DNA from: Alphaproteobacteria bacterium
GTDB taxonomy: Bacteria > Pseudomonadota > Alphaproteobacteria > Thalassobaculales > Thalassobaculaceae
DNA: 6,420 nucleotides
Assembly: GCA_028822575.1 (NCBI GenBank)
Contig: JAPKDN010000192.1
Location: 1-6,420, forward strand
Direction of reading: 5' to 3'
Below the pieces are notes generated by a model, which worked only from the letters and a program-made list of their open reading frames with translations, was not told the DNA's origin and did no database searches. This document shows positions 1-5,220 of this stretch, one piece after another (within the stretch, counting starts at the first letter, position 1; each line of letters begins with the position of its first letter). Both the position numbers and the translations under genes were made by a program.

Positions 1-61
1 TCGTATCGAGATCGCTGTCTGGGTCTAGCAGACGGGCGTTTTTATAGATGGTTCTGGTCAC
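1..61 (-). CDS. pyrC: dihydroorotase, N-terminal fragment (cut by window edge)
   Basis: Only the first 20 codons are in the window. They start at a GTG whose last two bases are shared with the pyrB TGA stop (GTGA overlap), and read [20 protein letters not shown]. The pattern of a short beta-strand followed by N-A-R-L-L-D-P is typical of the N-terminus of amidohydrolase-type dihydroorotases encoded after pyrB in alphaproteobacteria. The enzyme closes N-carbamoyl-aspartate to dihydroorotate, the third step of de novo pyrimidine synthesis, using the product of the PyrB reaction. The overlap implies translational coupling to pyrB. The metal-binding HxH motif lies outside the window, so it is not possible to tell whether this is an active PyrC or a non-catalytic PyrC-like (PyrX) partner. 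The identification rests on position plus a short peptide. Confidence 0.75.
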   Translation of the reverse strand, partial: MTRTIYKNARLLDPDSDLDT

Positions 62-1044
62 TGATTTTTCGCCCACGGGTCGATTTGCGCGCTTACAAGC
101 GCTTCCAGGCAGGCCATACGCACCGCGACACCGATCTCCACCTGCTCGCGGATTAGGCTTCGGTCGATATCGTCCGCGACCTCGGAATCAATCTCCACAC
201 CTCGGTTCATTGGCCCTGGGTGCATGATTAGGGCATCTAGCTTGGCGACCTTGAGCTTTTCGTAGTCCAGACCATAAAGTCGGTAATATTCGCGGATTGA
301 TGGAACAAAGCTGCCCTTCATCCGCTCGGTCTGCAGGCGCAGCATCATGATAATGTCTACATCGGCTAGGCCGCGCTCCATGTCGTGATGTATCTCGACG
401 CCCATCCTTTCCAGACCGGCTGGAAGAAGCGTCGGCGGCGCCACCGCCCGAACCCGGGCACCCATGATCCCCATGAGATGGATATTCGAGCGGGCGACGC
501 GGCTGTGGGCAATATCACCACAGATCGCTACCGTCAGCCCCTCCAGGCCACGCCCAAGGCGTCGGCGGATGGTGAGCGCGTCGAGCAGCGCCTGGGTCGG
601 ATGCTCGTGGGTCCCGTCGCCTGCGTTGATCACCGAGCAATTGACCTTCTCGGCCAATAAATGCACGGCGCCGGAATCCGCGTGCCGGACCACCAGCACG
701 TCCGGGTGCATGGCGTTCAGGGTCATAGCGGTATCGATTAGGGTTTCGCCCTTTTTGATCGAACTGGTGCCGACGGACATGTTGATCACATCGCCGCCAA
801 GTCGTTTGCCGGCAAGCTCGAAAGAGGTCCGGGTTCGGGTTGAGTTCTCGAAGAACAGATTGATGAGCGTCCGACCGCGCAGGTTCGAGTGCTTTTTGTC
901 ACCCTTGCGATTAGCGTCTACATAGACGTCCGACTGATCGAGCAGTCGCTGGATATCGGAACGTTGAAGGCCTTCGATTCCAAGCAGGTGTTTAAACCTG
1001 AACAACGGCTCGGAAAAAGCCTGGGGGAGAGTTTGTGTTGTCAT
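58..1044 (-). CDS. pyrB: aspartate carbamoyltransferase, catalytic chain
   Basis: PyrB joins carbamoyl phosphate and L-aspartate to N-carbamoyl-aspartate, the committed step of cytosolic pyrimidine synthesis. The 328-residue protein is of normal length. It carries the carbamoyl-phosphate signature F-E-N-S-T-R-T-R (STRTR at 68-72), the loop S-S-I-K-K-G-E-T (94-101), H-P-T-Q (148-151), the aspartate-domain segment L-R-L-Q-x-E (235-240) and M-H-P-G-P (274-278). All expected active-site elements are therefore present. The gene ends in a GTGA overlap with pyrC, so the two form a coupled operon. The ATG at 1044 is preferred because it precedes the conserved N-terminal helix. It has no Shine-Dalgarno sequence, but a good promoter lies just upstream, suggesting a nearly leaderless message. 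No regulatory-chain gene (pyrI) is visible. Identification is very secure. Confidence 0.98.
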   Translation of the reverse strand: MTTQTLPQAFSEPLFRFKHLLGIEGLQRSDIQRLLDQSDVYVDANRKGDKKHSNLRGRTLINLFFENSTRTRTSFELAGKRLGGDVINMSVGTSSIKKGETLIDTAMTLNAMHPDVLVVRHADSGAVHLLAEKVNCSVINAGDGTHEHPTQALLDALTIRRRLGRGLEGLTVAICGDIAHSRVARSNIHLMGIMGARVRAVAPPTLLPAGLERMGVEIHHDMERGLADVDIIMMLRLQTERMKGSFVPSIREYYRLYGLDYEKLKVAKLDALIMHPGPMNRGVEIDSEVADDIDRSLIREQVEIGVAVRMACLEALVSAQIDPWAKNQ

Positions 1045-1053
1045 TAAAGCGGT

Positions 1054-1083
1054 ACTATAGGTGGGCTTGGTGGGCGATCACAA
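1054..1083 (-). promoter_or_regulatory. predicted sigma70-type promoter of pyrB-pyrC
   Basis: Read on the minus strand, TTGTGA (1083-1078, 4 of 6 matches to TTGACA) is followed after 18 bases by TATAGT (1059-1054, 5 of 6 matches to TATAAT). Transcription would start near 1047, only about 3 bases before the pyrB ATG at 1044. No ribosome binding site can fit in that leader. The prediction rests on sequence match alone. Confidence 0.5.
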
Positions 1084-1168
1084 GCGTCGTCGCAAGGTGG
1101 GTCGGGAACGCTTTATTTCCAAACATTTCGGTACCACTACAGTTCGCGCGATTCGGTTCGGCGGGGAG

Positions 1169-1191
1169 GGAATCGGGAAATGCTCGATTCC
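1169..1191. repeat. small inverted repeat between the transporter and pyrB
   Basis: GGAATCG (1169-1175) and CGATTCC (1185-1191) form a perfect 7-bp stem with a 9-base loop. It lies 46 bp past the stop codon of the AEC transporter and 86 bp upstream of the pyrB -35 element. No T-run follows on either strand, so it is not a classical intrinsic terminator. It could be an mRNA 3'-end hairpin or be meaningless. The rest of 1045-1236 shows no gene that I can support. Confidence 0.3.
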
Positions 1192-1236
1192 AGTTAGGTG
1201 GCGCTTCTAAACTAATCTGGGCCGTCATACGTCACA

Positions 1237-2151
1237 TCATCCGAACAGTACCAACATGACGGGGATCGTGACTGCAGCCATTAGGACCTGGGAGGTCAGG
1301 ATCGCGGCCATTAGTTCGTGATCACCGCCGAACTGTCTCGCCATGACATATGCGGACGCGGAAGTGGGGAGGGCTGAGAACAGGATAGCAACGCCGGTCG
1401 TGGTCGGGTCAACGTCCTGAAGTTGGCAAAACCAGGCGGTAAGCACCGGGATGGCTATCAATTTCAAGCAATTGCTAAGCAGCAATGGGATCGAGCCACG
1501 CCTTATGGCGGCGAAATCCAACCCCGCGCCTACCGCTAAAAGCCCCACCGGCAAGGCGCCTCGGCTAAGTAGATCGAGCGCCGCTGCGGCCAGGTCGTGA
1601 ATGCCGGTGCCGGCCAGATTGGCGCCGATACCGCAGGTGCAGCCAATGATGATCGGGCTTTTGCCCAGACGCTTTAGGATCACCCAGACGCTTGGGGGAC
1701 CGCCCGGCCCAAGGCGCGCGAGACTCCACATGGAAATCACGTTAACCAACGGGATCACCGCCGCAATTCCCACCGCCGCTAGGGCTTGCCCGCTGGCGCC
1801 GTAAAGCGGTACGGCGGCGGCAAGCCCGATAAAGGAGTTTTGCCTTATCGCGCCCTGCAGGATCGAGGTGTAGACTGGCCCCGCTATCCCCACGGTCTTG
1901 CGGATCCCCACCAAACTGATCGCCACCAGCGCCGTGGCGCCGGCCATCGCCGCCGCCATGGGCATAATATCGAATTGCGACAGATCGGTATTGCCCAACT
2001 TGACCACCAGTAGGCCTGGCAACAGCGCCCAATAGATCAGGAGCTCGACTCCGGCCCATAGGCTGTCTGGGAAGGCGCCAGTGCGTTTTAGGCAGTAGCC
2101 AAGAACGATCAGCGCGAAGACAGGTAGCAGGGCCGAAAGAATGGTGGGCAT
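1237..2151 (-). CDS. AEC-family (auxin efflux carrier type) transporter
   Basis: This 304-residue, very hydrophobic inner-membrane protein belongs to the AEC family (Mem_trans fold). Bacterial members include malate/malonate permeases, but the substrate here cannot be read from sequence. About ten membrane segments are apparent, near residues 3-20, 33-51, 63-83, 100-117, 121-143, 164-180, 195-211, 219-240, 250-266 and 279-302, arranged as two five-helix halves. Family hallmarks are the N-terminal L-P-V-F-x-L-I-x-L-G-Y, the R-Q-N-S-F-I-G-L stretch (103-110) and L-P-T-S-A-S-A-Y-V (261-269) in the second half. The ATG at 2151 has a modest AAGGAA ribosome binding site four bases upstream. It is on the same strand as pyrB but 192 bp away, and pyrB has its own promoter, so it is probably not part of the pyr operon. 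It is divergent from acyP. Confidence 0.9.
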   Translation of the reverse strand: MPTILSALLPVFALIVLGYCLKRTGAFPDSLWAGVELLIYWALLPGLLVVKLGNTDLSQFDIMPMAAAMAGATALVAISLVGIRKTVGIAGPVYTSILQGAIRQNSFIGLAAAVPLYGASGQALAAVGIAAVIPLVNVISMWSLARLGPGGPPSVWVILKRLGKSPIIIGCTCGIGANLAGTGIHDLAAAALDLLSRGALPVGLLAVGAGLDFAAIRRGSIPLLLSNCLKLIAIPVLTAWFCQLQDVDPTTTGVAILFSALPTSASAYVMARQFGGDHELMAAILTSQVLMAAVTIPVMLVLFG

Positions 2152-2164
2152 CTAATTCCTTTGC

Positions 2165-2193
2165 TTACGCCGATAAGGGAGTCAATTTATAGT
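2165..2193 (+). promoter_or_regulatory. candidate promoter of the acyP unit
   Basis: TATAGT at 2188-2193 is the same -10 hexamer as predicted for pyrB. The -35 position 17 bases upstream (TTACGC, 2165-2170) is a poor match. A start near 2200 would give a leader of about 38 bases containing AGGA at 2224-2227. This lies in the 86-bp divergent gap to the AEC transporter, which needs its own leftward promoter there; the A+T-rich centre (2184-2191) could serve both directions. Confidence 0.3.
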
Positions 2194-2237
2194 GCCTGCC
2201 TGCAACCTCGTCTCTGTTAGGTTAGGATTGCGAGTAA

Positions 2238-2531
2238 ATGCTGGACGATCAACACATAGCCGTTCGAGTCGTCGTCTCGGGCCGCGTTCAAGGGGTGTGG
2301 TTTCGCAATTGGACCGTGGGCGAGGCCGAGGCGCGTGATCTGGATGGGTGGGTGCGCAATCGTCGAAACGGGTCAGTGGAAGCTCTGTTCTTTGGGACGA
2401 AGGCCCTCGTGCGCGAGATGATCGCCGCTTGCCACGAGGGACCGCCTCTTGCCCGCGTGGATCAAGTCGAGGAAAGCGCGGTGGAAGCGCCCAAGGTTGG
2501 ATCGGGTTTCCAGCAAAAAGGCAGCACGTGA
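2238..2531 (+). CDS. acyP: acylphosphatase
   Basis: This small cytosolic enzyme hydrolyses acyl phosphates such as acetyl phosphate, carbamoyl phosphate and 1,3-bisphosphoglycerate. The 97-residue protein has the usual length and the signature V-S-G-R-V-Q-G-V-W-F-R (13-23), where R23 is the phosphate-binding catalytic arginine. The second signature, G-W-V-R-N-x-x-N-G-S-V-E, follows from residue 37, with N41 as the residue that positions the nucleophilic water. Both catalytic residues are therefore present. The ATG at 2238 follows AGGA by about ten bases. The stop codon overlaps the GTG start of the next gene (GTGA), so the two are almost certainly translated together. Carbamoyl phosphate is also the PyrB substrate, but closeness to pyrB is not evidence of a functional link. 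Confidence 0.95.
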   Translation: MLDDQHIAVRVVVSGRVQGVWFRNWTVGEAEARDLDGWVRNRRNGSVEALFFGTKALVREMIAACHEGPPLARVDQVEESAVEAPKVGSGFQQKGST

Positions 2532-2953
2532 CCCGCTGGCCGGAACGCGCCGACAGCCGCGACTTCGAGACACGACGCCTATGGTTTGGGCGATTGATCG
2601 AGACGCAAACTGATGGTGAAGGCTTGTTCCCGCCGCCTCAGGCCGATGCGCTGCTAGCAGAGATAGCGCAGGTTTTTTGCAGCGGTGCTTGGATCGCAAC
2701 GGTTGTCCTGGCCCAAGCCGCTCTCGACGCTGATTTGGCCGAGAATGACCTATCCGATGGTATGTCTCTGAATGAACTGCGCCATGGCCGAGGGTATGTT
2801 TGGCTGCGGGAGAGGCGCAATGTGCTGATCCATGCGGACGGCCCCGGACCGGCGGTAACCGTCGACAGCCGGATACGAGACGCCGGCGCCTTGGAGCGTG
2901 ATGCGCGCCGGGCGGTGGAACTAGTGGTTAAGGGGCTAGCAGGTCGAGTTTAG
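2528..2953 (+). CDS. uncharacterised small protein, HEPN/DUF4145-like
   Basis: This 141-residue protein starts at a GTG that overlaps the acyP TGA. The same frame stays open back to 2348 inside acyP, but the overlap start fits better: the upstream part is an arginine-, glycine- and serine-rich shadow of acyP. I do not recognise a named family with certainty. The sequence looks all-helical: a first helix around residues 12-26, a proline-rich turn (P35-P37), then a hydrophobic helix near 38-72. A segment ending in L-R-E-R-R-N-V-L-I-H (93-102) follows, and then a C-terminal helix (111-138). The spacing R97-N98-x3-H102 (RX4H) after a helix of the type A-W-I-A-T-V-V-L-A-Q-A-A-L is characteristic of HEPN-superfamily and DUF4145-like proteins, many of which are RNases or nucleotide-binding toxin parts. 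Here the companion acyP is metabolic and no nucleotidyltransferase partner is visible. Reality of the gene: high; HEPN membership: moderate; function unknown. Confidence 0.75.
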   Translation: MTRWPERADSRDFETRRLWFGRLIETQTDGEGLFPPPQADALLAEIAQVFCSGAWIATVVLAQAALDADLAENDLSDGMSLNELRHGRGYVWLRERRNVLIHADGPGPAVTVDSRIRDAGALERDARRAVELVVKGLAGRV

Positions 2954-2985
2954 ACTACGGATAATTATTTCACCGCGACGTAAGC

Positions 2986-3687
2986 TTAGATTTTTCTTGA
3001 TGGGCCCATCAAGCTCCCAAGCCCAAAACACGTCTCGAATTCTTCCCTAAGCGCGATATCGACGTCCGACATCGAGACCGGCAAACCCAGATCCTCAAGG
3101 CTGGTAACCCCATGCTGGGCGATGCCGCAGGGCACTATGCCGTCGAAATGCCGGAGGTCTGGGCTGACATTAAGCGAAATTCCGTGCAAAGTGACCCAGC
3201 GCTTAATCCGCACACCCACGGCGGCGACCTTATCCTCGCGGTCCGGTTGGCAGCGATCGGTCCTGCTCACCCAAATCCCAACCCGACCCTCGCGCCGTTC
3301 GCCCCGGACATTGAATTGGCTGAGAGCGCTAATCAGCCATTGCTCCAGCGCGTTTACGTAACAGCGGACGTCCTGGCGACGGCGTTTTAGATCCAGCATC
3401 ACATAGGCGACCCGCTGGCCTGGTCCATGATAGGTGAACTGCCCGCCACGCCCAGTGCGGTGCACCGGGAATTGGTCGGGGGTCAGCAGGTCTTTATCTT
3501 GGGCGCTGGTGCCGGCGGTGTAAAGCGCCGGATGCTCCAACAACCAGACTAGCTCGGGCGCCTCGCCCTCCTTGATCGCCACCGCCCGCACTTCCATCTC
3601 GGCCACGGCCTCGGCATAGTCAACTGGGCGATCTGAGACCCGCCATTCGACGTCTTGAGGGGGCAGAGGCACTGATTTACTGGACAT
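2986..3687 (-). CDS. lipB: octanoyl-[acyl-carrier-protein]-protein N-octanoyltransferase
   Basis: LipB moves octanoyl groups from acyl-carrier protein to the lipoyl domains of 2-oxoacid dehydrogenases and the glycine cleavage H protein. LipA then inserts sulfur. The 233-residue cytosolic protein has the substrate-binding signature R-G-G-Q-x-T-Y-H-G-P-G-Q (80-91). The catalytic lysine is K153 in K-V-A-A-V-G-V-R, followed by [12 protein letters not shown]. The catalytic cysteine, which carries the acyl thioester, is C177 in I-V-P-C-G-I. The start at 3687 has no clear Shine-Dalgarno sequence, yet the reading V-E-W-R-x-S-D-x-P-V-D-Y at residues 13-24 is the normal LipB N-terminus, so the true start cannot be much further in. 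It converges on the acyP unit with a 32-bp gap. A GATAAT hexamer on the minus strand at 3718-3713 could be its -10 box, though no -35 match is visible. lipA is not in the window. Confidence 0.97.
   Translation of the reverse strand: MSSKSVPLPPQDVEWRVSDRPVDYAEAVAEMEVRAVAIKEGEAPELVWLLEHPALYTAGTSAQDKDLLTPDQFPVHRTGRGGQFTYHGPGQRVAYVMLDLKRRRQDVRCYVNALEQWLISALSQFNVRGERREGRVGIWVSRTDRCQPDREDKVAAVGVRIKRWVTLHGISLNVSPDLRHFDGIVPCGIAQHGVTSLEDLGLPVSMSDVDIALREEFETCFGLGSLMGPSRKI
2996..3013. repeat. perfect 18-bp palindrome at the 3' end of lipB
   Basis: CTTGATGGGCCCATCAAG equals its own reverse complement. It covers the last lipB codons before the R-K-I ending and lies about 45 bp past the stop of the convergent plus-strand gene. 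On the plus strand a run of five T precedes it; on the minus strand five A follow it. The T-run is therefore on the wrong side for an intrinsic terminator in either direction. As RNA it could fold into a 7-bp stem with a GGCC loop. Confidence 0.6.
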
Positions 3688-3746
3688 ATCGATTTGGCGT
3701 TCGCTTTCCTTGATTATCGGATGGGGATTTGCTACTTCCGGCTTCT

Positions 3747-3767
3747 CCGTAGGCGACGAGCCTCCGG
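3747..3767. repeat. hairpin upstream of tRNA-Leu
   Basis: CCGTAGGC (3747-3754) and GCCTCCGG (3760-3767) pair over eight positions with one T/C mismatch and a 5-base loop. The element ends 19 bases before the mature tRNA 5' end and 60 bases outside the lipB start. It could be in the tRNA promoter region or in the precursor leader. There is no T-run, so it is not a terminator. I see no convincing sigma70 promoter for the tRNA; TTGATT at 3710-3715 has no good partner -10 box. Confidence 0.3.
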
Positions 3768-3786
3768 GGTTCCGAGCGAGACTAGT

Positions 3787-3873
3787 GCGGTCGTGGCGGA
3801 ATTGGTAGACGCGCAGCGTTGAGGTCGCTGTCCGGGAAACCGGGTGGAAGTTCGAGTCTTCTCGACCGCACCA
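3787..3873 (+). tRNA. tRNA-Leu (anticodon GAG)
   Basis: A complete class II tRNA of 87 bases including an encoded CCA (3871-3873). The acceptor stem GCGGTCG (3787-3793) pairs with CGACCGC (3863-3869), and the discriminator is A3870, as expected for leucine. The D-stem is GCG/CGC. The anticodon stem CAGCG/CGCTG encloses the loop TTGAGGT, with anticodon GAG at 3821-3823, which reads CUC and CUU. The long variable arm folds as CCGG-GAAA-CCGG (3832-3843), typical of tRNA-Leu. The T-arm is GGAAG, loop TTCGAGT, CTTCT, with one G-T pair. All arms are intact, so the gene looks functional. It is divergent from lipB and converges on the SDR gene 58 bp downstream. I found no second copy of its 3' end in the window that would mark an integration site. 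Confidence 0.97.
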
Positions 3874-3931
3874 TCTCTCTTTACGTCAAAAATGCGCGCT
3901 TTAGGCAGGTCAACTGCTCCGTAGCGGGGCT

Positions 3932-4690
3932 TCACCTCAATCCACCAGACACCATGATCGAATCGGCCGTCATGTAAGGCGCTGCGTCCGAGCATGCGAA
4001 GAGCACGGTCTCGGCGATTTCCTCGGGCTGCGCCATGCGGCCCATTGGGGTTATCGCATTATAACCGTTCAATACCTCCGCCGGTGTCGAGTCGTGAAAG
4101 GGCGTGTCCACCACCCCCGGCGAGATTGATAGGCAGCGGATGCCGCGCCCGGCGAACTCTCGGCCGATGCCCATAGTCATGGTATCGACCGCGCCCTTGG
4201 ATGAGGCGTAATGGATCGAGTTACCGGCGCCGCCAACCTTTGATGCAACACTAGCGATGTTGACGATCACCCCCGCGCCGTTTTCCAGCATGTGAGGGAT
4301 CACCGCCTGGGCTGAATTAAAAGTGCCCTTGACGTTTAAGGCGTAGGTCCGCTCCCAAAGATCATCGGTGATCTCAAGAAAGGGCTTGCGGGCCAGCGCC
4401 CCACCGGCGGCGTTAAGCTCGAAATCTACGCGTCCAAAATCCGAGATCGCTTGGGAGACCATGCGGTCGACATCGGCACGATCTGTTACGTCACATTGGT
4501 TAAAAGTCGCCTTGGCGCCCATCTGGATTACCTGGTTGGCAACCCGCTCGGCGGCTTCCGGGTCGATATCGGAGCAAACCGTATTGGCCCCTTCGCGAGC
4601 GAAAACTAGCGCCGTGGCCCGCCCGATCCCGCTGCCAGCTCCGGTTATCAATATGGTTTTTCCATGAAAATAGTCTGGTGTCTTGGGCAT
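3932..4690 (-). CDS. SDR-family NAD(P)-dependent oxidoreductase
   Basis: A 252-residue classical short-chain dehydrogenase/reductase (Rossmann fold, cytosolic). The cofactor loop T-G-A-G-S-G-I-G lies at 16-23. An acidic residue ends the second strand (D41 in C-S-D-I-D), which usually indicates NAD rather than NADP preference. D67-V68 caps the adenine pocket. The N-A-A-G motif is at 93-96, the active-site N119 in A-L-N-V-K-G, the likely catalytic S147, and Y161-x3-K165. The Ser-Tyr distance is 14 rather than the common 13. The C-terminal half ends in the usual S-x-M-V-S-G-G. The ATG at 4690 has a strong AGGAG site (4700-4696) five bases upstream. Substrate unknown: the family includes 3-oxoacyl-ACP reductases, sugar and steroid dehydrogenases. 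It stands alone, divergent from the EthD-like gene with a 197-bp gap; no gene is visible in that gap. Confidence 0.93.
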   Translation of the reverse strand: MPKTPDYFHGKTILITGAGSGIGRATALVFAREGANTVCSDIDPEAAERVANQVIQMGAKATFNQCDVTDRADVDRMVSQAISDFGRVDFELNAAGGALARKPFLEITDDLWERTYALNVKGTFNSAQAVIPHMLENGAGVIVNIASVASKVGGAGNSIHYASSKGAVDTMTMGIGREFAGRGIRCLSISPGVVDTPFHDSTPAEVLNGYNAITPMGRMAQPEEIAETVLFACSDAAPYMTADSIMVSGGLR

Positions 4691-4729
4691 GAGAGCTCCT
4701 TGTGATTTAAGGTGGCAGCGCGGCGCGAA

Positions 4730-4740
4730 TTAATCATTAA
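4730..4740. repeat. 11-bp A+T-rich palindrome in the SDR/EthD-like divergent gap
   Basis: TTAATCATTAA is symmetric around one central base and sits 40 bp upstream of the SDR start. Its place in a divergent promoter region fits an operator, but such short A+T-rich palindromes also arise by chance. The spacing (TTAA-N3-TTAA) does not match the CtrA site TTAA-N7-TTAA. Confidence 0.25.
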
Positions 4741-4887
4741 CTTAGCTTGTGAATTTTTTACCGTTGGGGCAACCGCTTGCTTGCCCGCTGATCAGAACTA
4801 GGGTCGCCTCAAACGCCCAATTTTAGAACGTTTCCTCGCGGCTCGCATGTTTTATATTGACGGCTTCCACAGGACAGGAGAAGAAAA

Positions 4888-5193
4888 ATGACCGCTTATC
4901 TGATTGTGCGCGCCCAGGTTGATCCATCCGTCCGGGACCAGTTCGACATCTGGTATCGTGATGAACATCTTCCGGACGCCTACAAGGCATTCAGTCCACT
5001 CAGCGCCAAGCGTGGCTGGAGCGAATTGGAAGACAGCGTGCAGATCGCGTTTTATGAATTTCCTAGCCTGGAGGCGGCGAACCAGGTGATGGGGAGTGAT
5101 AAAATCGCCGCTTTGATCAAGGAATTCGATCATCACTGGCATGGCAAGGTGACGCGGACCCGTGAGGTCGTGGAGTGCATTCAGAAAATTTGA
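4888..5193 (+). CDS. dimeric alpha/beta-barrel (EthD-like) protein of unknown function
   Basis: A 101-residue protein with the beta-alpha-beta-beta-alpha-beta layout of the ferredoxin-like dimeric alpha/beta-barrel superfamily (EthD, ABM and related small domains). The first strand is T-A-Y-L-I-V-R-A. The family-typical helix-turn F-D-I-W-Y-R-D-E-H-L-P follows (19-29), then the strand V-Q-I-A-F-Y-E-F (51-58), a helix from residue 60, and a histidine-rich segment D-H-H-W-H (81-85). The W-Y-x-x-E-H-L-P element and the later histidines are the usual ligand- or heme-facing positions in relatives, but the role here is unknown. The ATG at 4888 has an excellent AGGAG site (4876-4880) seven bases upstream. 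The gene is divergent from the SDR gene and converges on the sulfotransferase with 27 bp between. A catabolic role together with the SDR is conceivable but not shown. Confidence 0.85.
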   Translation: MTAYLIVRAQVDPSVRDQFDIWYRDEHLPDAYKAFSPLSAKRGWSELEDSVQIAFYEFPSLEAANQVMGSDKIAALIKEFDHHWHGKVTRTREVVECIQKI

Positions 5194-5220
5194 GGCAGAG
5201 ATGAAATGTTCTGGGCTGAA

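Noticed and set aside
385..925. Two plus-strand open frames inside pyrB
   Set aside because: They are antisense to a gene with all PyrB motifs, have arginine/serine-rich composition and lack a convincing ribosome binding site.
1035..1259. Plus-strand 74-codon open frame between pyrB and the transporter
   Set aside because: It overlaps both neighbours' ends on the opposite strand, has no ribosome binding site and no recognisable domain. It also runs through the predicted pyrB promoter.
2348..2527. Upstream extension of the HEPN-like gene inside acyP
   Set aside because: The 60 extra residues are a low-complexity shadow of acyP, and a GTG start in a GTGA overlap gives a more compact protein.
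2996..3013. Palindrome read as a bidirectional intrinsic terminator
   Set aside because: The T-run precedes the stem on the plus strand and appears as an A-run after it on the minus strand, the wrong side for both directions.
3787..3873. tRNA-Leu as an attachment site for an integrated element
   Set aside because: No integrase, no repeated tRNA 3' end and no foreign-looking block is visible in the window.
3732..3995. Minus-strand 87-codon open frame
   Set aside because: It is antisense to the complete tRNA-Leu and overlaps the end of the SDR gene; a chance frame.
4853..4858. TATATT as a -10 box for the EthD-like gene
   Set aside because: No acceptable -35 hexamer lies 16-18 bases upstream, so it cannot be supported as a promoter.
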